From contig JAJTGQ010000089.1 of assembly GCA_021299455.1 (NCBI GenBank), forward strand, positions 1-60,748: a stretch of DNA of 60,748 nt, in the 5' to 3' direction. The notes beneath the pieces were generated by a model. That model saw nothing but the letters and a program-made list of their open reading frames with translations, did no database searches and was not told the DNA's origin. Positions within the stretch are counted from its first letter, which is position 1. Every line of letters starts with the position of its first letter. Shown here piece by piece: positions 17,864 to 24,754 of the stretch. Origin of the DNA: Flammeovirgaceae bacterium. Lineage in GTDB: Bacteria; Bacteroidota; Bacteroidia; Cytophagales; Cyclobacteriaceae. A program made the position numbers and the translations under genes.

Positions 17864-17871
17864 CAAAGTTA
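17864..17871 (-). promoter_or_regulatory. Bacteroidota -7 promoter element of the S41 protease
   Basis: On the minus strand TAACTTTG(C) matches TAnnTTTG, about 27 bases before the protease ATG. A TTTG lies upstream, but the spacing is about five bases longer than usual, so only the -7 element is convincing. Confidence 0.4.
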
Positions 17872-17920
17872 ACAAGTTCTGATGCCTTTTGCGAATGGAC
17901 AAAAACTGCTGCTATGAGTT

Positions 17921-18490
17921 TTAGAATTGGATAAGCTGCTGGTAGACTTTATGCATGGGAAGACCCATTACATTGAAGTAGCTTCCATTGATTCTTTCTA
18001 TACCCACCATTCCCAACCAGTCTTGTGCACCATAAGATCCTGCTTTGTCAAAAGGTTTATAGGTGTCAATATAAAATTCAATCTCATCAGCGGTCAGCTT
18101 CGCAAAACTTACTTCTGTACGGTCGTCAAATGACACCATTTTGGTTTGGCTTAACAAGCAGACAGCTGTGATAACTCGATGGGTTGCACCACTCAAGAGG
18201 CTTACCATTTGGATTGCGTCTTCTCTATTTGCTGGCTTGTTGAGTATTTGATCACCCAGTATCACAACTGTATCTGCAGCAATGACAATCTCATCGTTGA
18301 TTTTGGCTGAAAGTGCTCTCGCTTTTTTTTCCGCCAAATAGATAGGTACCTGGTCATGTGGCATTGAAGCTGGAAATGATTCATCGATATCGGGCGAATC
18401 AATGGTGAACACAAAACCAGCTTCTTTCAGAAGAAATTGCCTGCGTGGTGAACTAGAAGCGAGAATAAGGGGGTGTTTTGGTGCGTTCAT
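17921..18490 (-). CDS. maf: Maf-family nucleoside triphosphate pyrophosphatase
   Basis: A 189-residue Maf protein. The N-terminal signature LILASSSPRRQFLLKEAG, the IAADTVV motif with the catalytic Asp, GDQILNKPANREDA and the C-terminal GSYGAQDWLG...INGSYFNVMGLP are all present at full family length. Maf enzymes hydrolyse non-canonical or particular NTPs (dTTP/UTP type for members with these motifs) and are linked to cell division arrest; cytoplasmic. The start is three bases after the DUF5615 stop, so it is likely read from the same transcript as the DUF433/DUF5615 pair. Confidence 0.93.
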   Translation of the reverse strand: MNAPKHPLILASSSPRRQFLLKEAGFVFTIDSPDIDESFPASMPHDQVPIYLAEKKARALSAKINDEIVIAADTVVILGDQILNKPANREDAIQMVSLLSGATHRVITAVCLLSQTKMVSFDDRTEVSFAKLTADEIEFYIDTYKPFDKAGSYGAQDWLGMVGIERINGSYFNVMGLPMHKVYQQLIQF

Positions 18491-18493
18491 TGA

Positions 18494-18847
18494 CTAGTAA
18501 AGAATTTTTACATGTTCCATGGTCACTTCGACCAACCCACCATGTTCCAAGCTTTTTATAATTTGATCAAATTTGCGCGCAAATAGATTGGTGAGTACAC
18601 TTGTTTTTTGATTTCCAGTTCTCACAAAAACAACTTTGAACGGCTCTTTTTTCAAGATATAAGAATCGAAAAAGTCACTATCCTTAGTAACTACAATTCG
18701 CTTTTCTTGTATCGATAAGATTCGAATAGTATTGTCAGTAGTCAGATTTTTGTCGGGTAGCTGAGAAGTATGTACTGAGTCATGTCCTTTCTCGGTGAAC
18801 AAAACACTCAAACCAAAAGGAAGTTGGGCGTCAACTAAAAAATTCAT
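18494..18847 (-). CDS. DUF5615 PIN-like protein, putative toxin
   Basis: A 117-residue protein of the DUF5615 PIN-like family. Motifs are the N-terminal MNFLVDAQLP with the first acidic residue, HDSVHTSQLPDKNLTTD, and VVTKDSDFFDSYIL with the paired acidic residues typical of PIN nuclease folds. The family is usually paired with DUF433 and regarded as an uncharacterised toxin-antitoxin type module; nuclease activity is inference. It starts four bases after the DUF433 gene and abuts maf. Confidence 0.82.
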   Translation of the reverse strand: MNFLVDAQLPFGLSVLFTEKGHDSVHTSQLPDKNLTTDNTIRILSIQEKRIVVTKDSDFFDSYILKKEPFKVVFVRTGNQKTSVLTNLFARKFDQIIKSLEHGGLVEVTMEHVKILY

Positions 18848-18851
18848 CTAT

Positions 18852-19088
18852 TCATTCAGCTTCTGGAATCGCTCCCTTCATTTTCATAACTCGATTTGCA
18901 TAAGCAATGCATGCAAGAATATCGGATTCATTGAGATCTGGGAAAGACTTAATCAGGTCACTAATCGTGTCTCCACCAGCCAAATACTCTAATATACTTT
19001 CTACCATGTATCGAGTGTTTCTGATAGTTGGTTTACCGTGACAAACTGCAGGATTTAATGTAATCCTTGAAAGTAGATTTGTTTCCAT
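18852..19088 (-). CDS. DUF433 protein, putative antitoxin
   Basis: A 78-residue DUF433 protein. The diagnostic pieces are RITLNPAVCHGKPTIRNTRYMV, a helical middle with EYLAGGDTISDLIKSFPDL, and ILACIAYANRVM. DUF433 proteins carry a winged/HTH-like fold and act as the antitoxin-like partner of DUF5615. It is the first gene of the three-gene unit with DUF5615 and maf. It may repress its own promoter (inference). Upstream lies an inverted TAGA...TCTA pair (about 19093-19114) but no clear promoter. Confidence 0.82.
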   Translation of the reverse strand: METNLLSRITLNPAVCHGKPTIRNTRYMVESILEYLAGGDTISDLIKSFPDLNESDILACIAYANRVMKMKGAIPEAE

Positions 19089-19120
19089 ATACCTAAAAAT
19101 AGAAATTTTGATCTATAAGT

Positions 19121-20422
19121 TCAAAACGGACAATAAGAGGTGGTTTGAAATTCATCTTCTTTAATAGAACTAAACAGGAAACCGCTAATCACTTTAGGAT
19201 AGAAATAGGTTGACTTTTGAGGCATTGTATATCCACTGGCACACACTTTCTTGATCTCTTCGATGCTCACTTCTTGTGTGATGATAGCCATTTGTTGCTC
19301 ACCTTGATTCACTTTTGCCAGACAAACCGAAAAATTCCGCTCAAAGGAAATGTTGTCAGAACCGCGTTGGTCTTTACCAGGAATCCCAAGAATCCGTTCG
19401 ATAATGAAATAATGCAGTACTGTCAGATCAAGGTTCTTTATTTCATCCGGAAAATGCCACGTCATTTGATAGATGGCTTCTGGTTTCAGCCGAATCTTCA
19501 AGGCATGGTTTTTCAGAATGATCCCAAAGGCCCATTTTTTCCCCATGATGATTTCATGAAGCGAATCTGGGTTTTCAATTACTTTGACTTCAAAGTCTGT
19601 CGATAATTTATTGATAACCTCAGTTTCACTAAAATCTTTTATTCCATTGATCAGCCGATGGGTGGGCAAGATGCGCAGGTCGCCAGCTTCAGTGTTGGTC
19701 AGATACATCAAATGAAAATGATAACCTTCTTTTCCTGTCGGATGCGGATTTGCTTTTTCGAGGCGATGTTTTAGTTCCAATGAGCTCTCATATCGATGAT
19801 GACCATCGGCTAAGATGATTTTTAACGGAGCGGTCACATCGATAAATCGTTGGATGATTTTTGCATCGTGGATTACCGCAAGCACATCACGTACTCCCTG
19901 GTAATCCTCCGTTTCGTAGATGGGCATCTGGATTGCTTCATCCATATAGACTTCAAGTTCAAACGTAGGATCTGTGTATAGCCCATGGGTTGGGCTCACA
20001 TGAAGCTCTGTTTTTTCCAATAGTTCGACTCGGTCATTTACCGCTTTGGGAATGGTGTTCTCATGGCGAAGGATAACATTCTCTTTCCAGTCGTATGCCC
20101 GAATGTGACTCACAAATCCTTTTCGGCAAAAATCTTTTGACGAGCCTGCCAACTTAAAATATTGGTAGTACACATAAATTCCCGGAATCACATCTTGCTG
20201 GATTGTTCCATTTGTTTTCCATCGGCTGAGCAATTGTTTTGCTTTTTCGGCAGGATGTGAACCCTGTGGTACCGACAGGTGAATAGAGTTAAGTGGATTT
20301 TCGTAGAGTTTTTCTCGCTGTTTGTCAGAGACCACGTCAAACAAAGGCGCGGTCACGTCTTCTATGTTGAAACCCGGGGTTGATGCATATCGCCAAGCTC
20401 GGATAGGCTTTATTTCCGCCAT
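19121..20422 (-). CDS. DUF1015 family protein
   Basis: A 433-residue protein of the DUF1015 family. Recognisable parts are the N-terminal IKPIRAWRYA and VVSDKQREKLYENPLNSIHL, the highly conserved ILADGHHRYES in the middle (about 203-213), MYLTNTEAGDLRILPTHRLI, and the C-terminal GYTMPQKSTYFYPKVISGF. Length is normal. The biochemical function of the family is not established. It starts two bases after the biotin carboxylase stop, so it is in the same operon. Confidence 0.85.
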   Translation of the reverse strand: MAEIKPIRAWRYASTPGFNIEDVTAPLFDVVSDKQREKLYENPLNSIHLSVPQGSHPAEKAKQLLSRWKTNGTIQQDVIPGIYVYYQYFKLAGSSKDFCRKGFVSHIRAYDWKENVILRHENTIPKAVNDRVELLEKTELHVSPTHGLYTDPTFELEVYMDEAIQMPIYETEDYQGVRDVLAVIHDAKIIQRFIDVTAPLKIILADGHHRYESSLELKHRLEKANPHPTGKEGYHFHLMYLTNTEAGDLRILPTHRLINGIKDFSETEVINKLSTDFEVKVIENPDSLHEIIMGKKWAFGIILKNHALKIRLKPEAIYQMTWHFPDEIKNLDLTVLHYFIIERILGIPGKDQRGSDNISFERNFSVCLAKVNQGEQQMAIITQEVSIEEIKKVCASGYTMPQKSTYFYPKVISGFLFSSIKEDEFQTTSYCPF

Positions 20423-20424
20423 AG

Positions 20425-21918
20425 CTACAACCTATTTTTTCTCCATTTGCTGGTGGTGGTTGATTGCGTTGCCTCGGTAGACACTTCAGCCTTAGATGCA
20501 TTGATGACCTCAACTGCAAAGGCCGCAGCAAGAAGTTCCTCAACAGGGTCTTCCTTAGTGTTTAAATATTCAGGTTTGAAATGATTTTCAATAAATCGGG
20601 TATTGAAGTTGCCAGAACGGAAAGCCTCATGCCCCATTACGAAATGACCAAATCCCAGTGTAGTGGCAACCCCGCTTATTTCAAAATCCTCTATGGCTCG
20701 TTTCATTTTATCCATGGCCAATTCGCGTGTTTCTGCGTGTACGACAAGTTTGGCCAACAAGGGGTCGTACTGGACGGGAATAGTCATCCCTTCTTCAAAA
20801 CCTCCATCAACACGCACCCCATGTCCTTGCGGCACGCGATAGGTTTGCAATGTTCCTATATCGGGCAAAAAATTATTCGTAGGGTCTTCTGCACACACCC
20901 GCACTTCAATGGCGTGTCCATGTATGGCCAGATCGTCTTGCGTGAAGGGGAGCTTTTCTCCTTCTGCTATTTTGATTTGCAGCTTCACAAGATCGAGACC
21001 CGTAATCATTTCAGTGACAGGGTGTTCTACCTGGAGGCGCGTGTTCATCTCTAAGAAATAGAAGCTCATGTCTTCATCAAGAATAAACTCGATGGTGCCC
21101 GCATTGTAATAGTTAGCCGCTTTCGCTGCGTTTACGGCTGCCTCTCCCATTTTTTTTCTAAGCTCTGGAGTCAACACAGAAGAGGGCGCTTCCTCAACTA
21201 CTTTCTGATGTCTTCGTTGGATGGAACACTCGCGATCAAATAAATGAACCACATTTCCATGTTGATCTCCAAAAATCTGGAATTCAATATGGCGGGGTTT
21301 CATAATATACTTCTCGATAAACACGGATCCATCCCCGAACGCAGAGGTTGCTTCGCTGATGGCACGTTCCATTTGATTTTGAAAATCCGCCTCATTCTCT
21401 ACTACCCGCATCCCTTTACCACCGCCACCCGCGCTGGCTTTAATTAGAATCGGATACCCAATCTTTTTTGCTATGTCTTTTGCTTCTGCGATATCTGTAA
21501 TTGCTGTTTTGGTACCGGGTACCAACGGCACATTGAATTTTGAAACAGCCTCCTTTGCCGCCAATTTGTCGCCCATGGTTTCCATGGATTTGGCCGAAGG
21601 TCCGATAAAGATGAGTCCCTCCTTTTTTACCAAATCAGCAAATTCTTCATTCTCCGAAAGGAATCCATACCCAGGATGAATGGCGTCTGCACCTGATTTT
21701 TTTGCAACATCAATAATCTTGTCCTTTCGCAGGTAAGATTCAGACGAGGGCGGAGGGCCAATACAGTAAGCCTCATCGGCAAATCGTACGTGCATGGCAT
21801 TGCGGTCGGCCTCGCTAAACACGGCCACGGTTTTGATGCCCATTTCTTTGGCGCTTCGCATAATCCGAAGCGCTATTTCTCCACGATTTGCGATCAGGAG
21901 TTTATCGATTTTTTTCAT
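20425..21918 (-). CDS. accC: Biotin carboxylase subunit of acetyl-/acyl-CoA carboxylase
   Basis: About 497 residues. It carries the biotin carboxylase N-domain KLLIANRGEIALRIMRSAKE, the ATP-grasp loop KASAGGGGKGMR, HIEFQIFGD, the RECSIQRRHQK active-site loop, EMNTRLQVEHPVTE with the catalytic Arg/Glu, and the C-domain through DPLLAKLVV. It carboxylates biotin on a carrier protein at the expense of ATP and bicarbonate in fatty-acid synthesis or acyl-CoA carboxylation. The carrier gene is not adjacent. About 30 extra residues at the C-terminus (EVSTEATQSTTTSKWRKN) are outside the catalytic fold. Two starts are possible: ATG at 21924, overlapping the toxin stop as TAATG, or ATG at 21918 giving the family-typical MKKIDKLLIAN. 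The second is preferred. Confidence 0.93.
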   Translation of the reverse strand: MKKIDKLLIANRGEIALRIMRSAKEMGIKTVAVFSEADRNAMHVRFADEAYCIGPPPSSESYLRKDKIIDVAKKSGADAIHPGYGFLSENEEFADLVKKEGLIFIGPSAKSMETMGDKLAAKEAVSKFNVPLVPGTKTAITDIAEAKDIAKKIGYPILIKASAGGGGKGMRVVENEADFQNQMERAISEATSAFGDGSVFIEKYIMKPRHIEFQIFGDQHGNVVHLFDRECSIQRRHQKVVEEAPSSVLTPELRKKMGEAAVNAAKAANYYNAGTIEFILDEDMSFYFLEMNTRLQVEHPVTEMITGLDLVKLQIKIAEGEKLPFTQDDLAIHGHAIEVRVCAEDPTNNFLPDIGTLQTYRVPQGHGVRVDGGFEEGMTIPVQYDPLLAKLVVHAETRELAMDKMKRAIEDFEISGVATTLGFGHFVMGHEAFRSGNFNTRFIENHFKPEYLNTKEDPVEELLAAAFAVEVINASKAEVSTEATQSTTTSKWRKNRL

Positions 21919-21923
21919 GTGCA

Positions 21924-22223
21924 TTATTCAATTTGTCTTCTAGTAAGTATTCTTGCTGATTGATGAATCGTTAAAATATCAACTCGGTTTTTATCGATGA
22001 CTTTGTAAACAATTCTGTAACGTCCTTCGATTATCTCTCTGTAAGTGCTGCTTTTGTATTCTTTTACGGGTTTCCCAGCTAAGGGATGTTTACTAAGGAT
22101 GCTTGGTCTATTTCGGATTCTGAGTACCTGAATTTTTGCATATTTCTCGGAGTCTCGTGAGATGTAGGCATAAATTCCCTTTAGATCATTCACGGCCAAT
22201 TTTGTCCACTTTATTTGAACCAT
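21924..22223 (-). CDS. ParE/RelE-superfamily toxin
   Basis: A 99-residue type II toxin of the ParE group. Motifs are IKWTKLAVNDLKGIYAYISRDSEKYA, HPLAGKPVKEYKSSTYREII, and GRYRIVYKVIDKNRVDILTIHQSARIL, which cover the full ParE fold including the conserved Arg-rich strand and terminal His. ParE toxins poison gyrase; RelE relatives cut mRNA, and which applies here is not shown. Its start overlaps the antitoxin end by 13 bases and its stop overlaps the biotin carboxylase start, so three genes are translationally linked. Confidence 0.88.
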   Translation of the reverse strand: MVQIKWTKLAVNDLKGIYAYISRDSEKYAKIQVLRIRNRPSILSKHPLAGKPVKEYKSSTYREIIEGRYRIVYKVIDKNRVDILTIHQSARILTRRQIE

Positions 22224-22393
22224 TTTGCCAGTTCAATATCAAGTTCTTCCTCAGAAAATGTCTCCCCTTTTTCCGATTGATCGTTGCCCCTTTCAATCTT
22301 ATCAATTAAGATAATCTTGTCCATCAATTCATCCAGTGTGAATTTCTCTGGTAAGTTGTCAATGGATTGCTTGAGTTGGGTCTTCGTTATCAT
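22211..22393 (-). CDS. Antitoxin of the ParE-type pair
   Basis: A 60-residue acidic protein (MITKTQLKQSIDNLPEKFTLDELMDKIILIDKIE and an acidic EEELDIELAKW tail). Size, acidity and the 13-base overlap with the toxin gene identify it as the antitoxin. No ribbon-helix-helix or HTH can be clearly read, which is common for this short helical antitoxin type in Bacteroidota. It probably wraps the toxin with its C-terminus. Confidence 0.8.
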   Translation of the reverse strand: MITKTQLKQSIDNLPEKFTLDELMDKIILIDKIERGNDQSEKGETFSEEELDIELAKWFK

Positions 22394-22439
22394 ATTCGAT
22401 AGAAAATGAGGAGGTGATTGTTTTTCGAAACGGTCAAGC

Positions 22440-22447
22440 CAAAGTTA
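22440..22447 (-). promoter_or_regulatory. Possible -7 element for the antitoxin-toxin-accC operon
   Basis: On the minus strand TAACTTTG fits TAnnTTTG, 47 bases before the antitoxin ATG. No convincing TTTG -33 element is seen. Confidence 0.35.
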
Positions 22448-22587
22448 AAAAATTAATTGATCGTTTGGCTTTGTTTTCCAATGCCATTTATCAGCTGCCT
22501 AGCCTACCTTTAAAAAGTACTTAGTCTAAGCAAACACTAATCAGTTTTGTGTTAAGAAGTTTATGAATTTTTGCCATCTAATTTTCT

Positions 22588-22595
22588 TATTTTTG
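22588..22595 (+). promoter_or_regulatory. Possible -7 promoter element of the alpha-oxoamine synthase gene
   Basis: TATTTTTG(C) fits TAnnTTTG, 85 bases upstream of the ATG. A TTTTTG upstream is only 14 bases away, shorter than normal, so the -33 element is uncertain. Confidence 0.4.
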
Positions 22596-22680
22596 CGCCA
22601 CTTTAAAGCTCTAGCCAATAACAGATATGTCATTTTAGGGCTTAAATGTAAAGTATCTTATAACCGAAAACGAAAAAAGA

Positions 22681-23934
22681 ATGGTTGATTTATTTGAAAA
22701 ACTCCGCATGGAAGAAGGCCCGTTGGCAAAGTATTCTCACTTACCTGACGATTATTTCTTCTTCCCCAAATTGGAGGGCGAAATAGGCCCGCGCATGAAG
22801 TTTAATGGAAAGACTGTTTTAAACTGGAGTTTAAACAACTATTTGGGCTTGGCCAACCACCCTGAGGTTCGTAAGGCAGATGCAGATTCGGCTGCGCAGT
22901 TTGGACTGGCGTCTCCGATGGGGGCACGCATGATGTCTGGTAATTCGGTGTATCACTTAGAGTTTGAAAAGCAGTTGGCTGATTTTGTATCCAAAGAAGA
23001 TGCGATGTTATTGAACTTTGGATATCAAGGCGTTCTGTCAATTATTGATGCGTTGGTCGATCGCAAAGATGTAATTGTGTACGATTCAGAATCGCACGCT
23101 TGTATAATAGACGGTGTTCGACTTCATATGGGTAAGCGATTTGTTTATCCGCATAATAACATGGAGAACCTGGAAAAACAGTTGCAGCGAGCTACCAAGT
23201 TAGCGAATGAGACTGGAGGGGGGATTTTGGTAATTACCGAAGGAGTTTTTGGAATGTCCGGTAATATGGGTGATCTGAAAGGGGTGGTGGCACTAAAGAA
23301 AAAATATAATTTCCGTCTGTTGGTTGATGATGCGCATGGTTTTGGAACCATGGGTGCAACAGGTGCAGGGGTTGGAGAGGAGCAGGGCGTGCAAGACGGC
23401 ATCGATTTATACTTCTCTACATTTGCCAAGGCAATGGCCAGCATTGGTGCTTTTGTAGCAGGTGACAAAAAAATTATTAAGTTTTTGAGGTACAGTGTCC
23501 GGTCACAGATTTATGCCAAGAGCCTGCCGATGCCATTAGTAATTGGCGGGATGAAAAGGTTGGAGTTGGTAAAGAAGCATCCTGAACTTCGCACTAATCT
23601 CCACACCATTATGAAGGCAATAAAAACGGGATTAAAAGACCGAGGCTTTGCAATCAATGAAACAAATACACCACCAACTCCCGTTCTTTTTAATGGTGGA
23701 GTCGGAGAGGCAGCCAATATGTCCATGGAATTGCGCGAAAACTACGGCATCTTCTGCTCCGTGGTTATCTATCCCGTAGTGCCCAAAGACGTGATTATGT
23801 TCCGGATTATCCCCACGGCATCACATTCTTTGAAGGATGTGGAAGAGACGCTAACCGCGTTCTCAGCCTTAAAAACGAAGTTAGATAGTGGTTTTTACAA
23901 AAAGGAAGAGCTTGTAAGTGTGACCAAATTTTAA
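22681..23934 (+). CDS. PLP-dependent alpha-oxoamine synthase (serine palmitoyltransferase/KBL type)
   Basis: A 417-residue class II aminotransferase-fold enzyme. The conserved features are NNYLGLANHPEV, the SPMGARMMSGNS loop, ESHACIIDGVR with the His stacking on PLP, LLVDDAHGFGTMG with Asp/His of the cofactor site, and the Schiff-base Lys250 in STFAKAMASIG. Such enzymes condense an acyl thioester with an amino acid and release CO2. In Bacteroidota they start sphingolipid (serine), sulfonolipid/capnine (cysteate) or 2-amino-3-ketobutyrate (glycine) synthesis. The extra N-terminal part (DDYFFFPKLEGEIGPR) is shared by a Bacteroidota-specific subgroup. The substrate cannot be decided here. It stands alone between the divergent toxin operon and the small histone-like gene. 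Confidence 0.86.
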   Translation: MVDLFEKLRMEEGPLAKYSHLPDDYFFFPKLEGEIGPRMKFNGKTVLNWSLNNYLGLANHPEVRKADADSAAQFGLASPMGARMMSGNSVYHLEFEKQLADFVSKEDAMLLNFGYQGVLSIIDALVDRKDVIVYDSESHACIIDGVRLHMGKRFVYPHNNMENLEKQLQRATKLANETGGGILVITEGVFGMSGNMGDLKGVVALKKKYNFRLLVDDAHGFGTMGATGAGVGEEQGVQDGIDLYFSTFAKAMASIGAFVAGDKKIIKFLRYSVRSQIYAKSLPMPLVIGGMKRLELVKKHPELRTNLHTIMKAIKTGLKDRGFAINETNTPPTPVLFNGGVGEAANMSMELRENYGIFCSVVIYPVVPKDVIMFRIIPTASHSLKDVEETLTAFSALKTKLDSGFYKKEELVSVTKF

Positions 23935-23946
23935 AAAGTTGGGTTT

Positions 23947-23980
23947 TTTGATTGTTTTTGAAGGTTTTTAGCTAATTTGG
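23947..23980 (+). promoter_or_regulatory. Possible promoter of the Hc1-like gene
   Basis: TTTG (23947-23950), 22 bases, then TAATTTGG (23973-23980), one mismatch from TAnnTTTG. It lies 40 bases before the ATG. Confidence 0.4.
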
Positions 23981-24020
23981 CACTAGGATTAGATCAAAAA
24001 AAACTAAACACACCGTAACT

Positions 24021-24197
24021 ATGAAAAAATTCGATGAACTAAAAGCATTGATCGCATCACTAGAAGGCGATGCAGACAAGTTTTATAACAAAGCAAATAG
24101 TGCAGCAGGAACCCGCGTAAGAAAGGGTATGCAAGACCTAAAAAACATAGCACAAGCTATACGTGCTGAAGTTCAGGATCTTAAGAATAAGGAGTAA
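24021..24197 (+). CDS. Histone H1-like protein (Hc1 family), 58 residues
   Basis: A short gene of 58 codons: starts MKKFDELKALIASLEGD, middle DKFYNKANSAAGTRVRKGMQ, end IRAEVQDLKNKE. The AAGTRVRKGMQDLK segment is the recognisable core of the Hc1/histone H1-like family of Bacteroidota and Chlamydiae, here without the long lysine-rich tail. Such proteins bind DNA and probably help pack the nucleoid. It has its own promoter-like sequence upstream and ends 26 bases before a bidirectional terminator. Confidence 0.82.
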   Translation: MKKFDELKALIASLEGDADKFYNKANSAAGTRVRKGMQDLKNIAQAIRAEVQDLKNKE

Positions 24198-24215
24198 ATA
24201 CTGAGTTTTGGAATC

Positions 24216-24254
24216 AAAAAAAGGGGACTAGCTAAAAAAGCAGTCCCTTTTTTT
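24216..24254 (+). terminator. Bidirectional terminator between two tiny genes
   Basis: GGGACT (24224-24229) pairs with AGTCCC (24242-24247). An A-run precedes and a T-run follows, so it can end transcription from both the Hc1-like gene (+) and the 49-residue basic gene (-), whose stop codon lies in the T-run. Confidence 0.8.
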
Positions 24255-24402
24255 ATGCTTTTTTCTTAAAGCTTTCTTTGATCTTTTCGATGTCCACCGA
24301 CTTAGCCACTGGTTTGAAGCCTTCTGTCTTCAACGCTGTTCTTCTACGAGCTGATTTGGCTTTGTCTTTACGGTTCTTTCTTTTTAGTCTGGTAACTGAC
24401 AT
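24253..24402 (-). CDS. Small basic conserved protein, 49 residues
   Basis: A 49-codon gene on the minus strand: MSVTRLKRKNRKDKAKSARRR at its start (given in part), then KTEGFKPVAKSVDIEKIKES and a KKKA end. About a third of residues are Lys or Arg. Very short proteins opening with SVTRLKRKxRK occur widely in Bacteroidota; their function is not known to me. High charge suggests nucleic acid or ribosome binding (inference). It converges on the Hc1-like gene through a shared terminator. Confidence 0.72.
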   Translation of the reverse strand: MSVTRLKRKNRKDKAKSARRRTALKTEGFKPVAKSVDIEKIKESFKKKA

Positions 24403-24469
24403 GGTGTAATGGTTAAAAAATGAGGGGCAAAAATAAGCATCATTTTCCAGATTGCAAGGCAGAAAAAGT

Positions 24470-24715
24470 TGCCAGTTGCTGGTTTCTGGTTCTTTCTCCC
24501 ATTTGAGTTTCAGTAAGTTTTAGTAATTGGGGGGCTGCCCTGCGTGGCGCAAGGGCACCGGGCTGTCCACTGCAAGTCCGGCCAAACGCAAATCCATCTC
24601 ACTTCGGGCTTTCCGTTGCCATCCCTGCCCCACGCTCCCAGAAAGTTCACCACTCACGGCACAATTAGGAAACCGGAAACCCGTAACTGGAAACTAGCAA
24701 CAGGAAACTGTCATC
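24470..24715. repeat. GC-rich structured intergenic element flanked by AGTTGC/GGAAAC phrases
   Basis: The 350-base gap before hisS is not plain spacer. Its ends carry short degenerate phrases: GTTGCCAGTTGCTGGTTTC on the left (from about 24473) and GGAAACCGGAAACCCG...GGAAACTAGCAACAGGAAAC on the right (24668-24709), which are roughly inverted to each other. The centre (about 24528-24640) is far richer in G+C than its surroundings and has repeated GGGCTGTCC/GGGCTTTCC-type units and an outer stem GCGTGG (24542-24547) with CCACGC (24630-24635). No ORF of note lies in it. It resembles dispersed palindromic repeats of Bacteroidota genomes; a structured RNA is an alternative. Confidence 0.55.
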
Positions 24716-24734
24716 GTAACTGAAAAATCCTGAT

Positions 24735-24742
24735 TAGATTTG
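24735..24742 (+). promoter_or_regulatory. -7 promoter element of hisS
   Basis: TAGATTTG matches TAnnTTTG exactly, 12 bases before the ATG at 24755, implying a very short leader. It covers the TTG at 24740 that could otherwise be taken for the start codon. Confidence 0.5.
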
Positions 24743-24754
24743 GCGGTTTATAAC

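Noticed and set aside
20581-21054. 157-codon plus-strand reading frame inside accC
   Set aside because: Fully antisense to a well-conserved enzyme, no family features, and codon pattern follows the accC frame.
24740-24754. TTG start of hisS
   Set aside because: The codon lies within an exact TAnnTTTG promoter element and the family start is the ATG at 24755.
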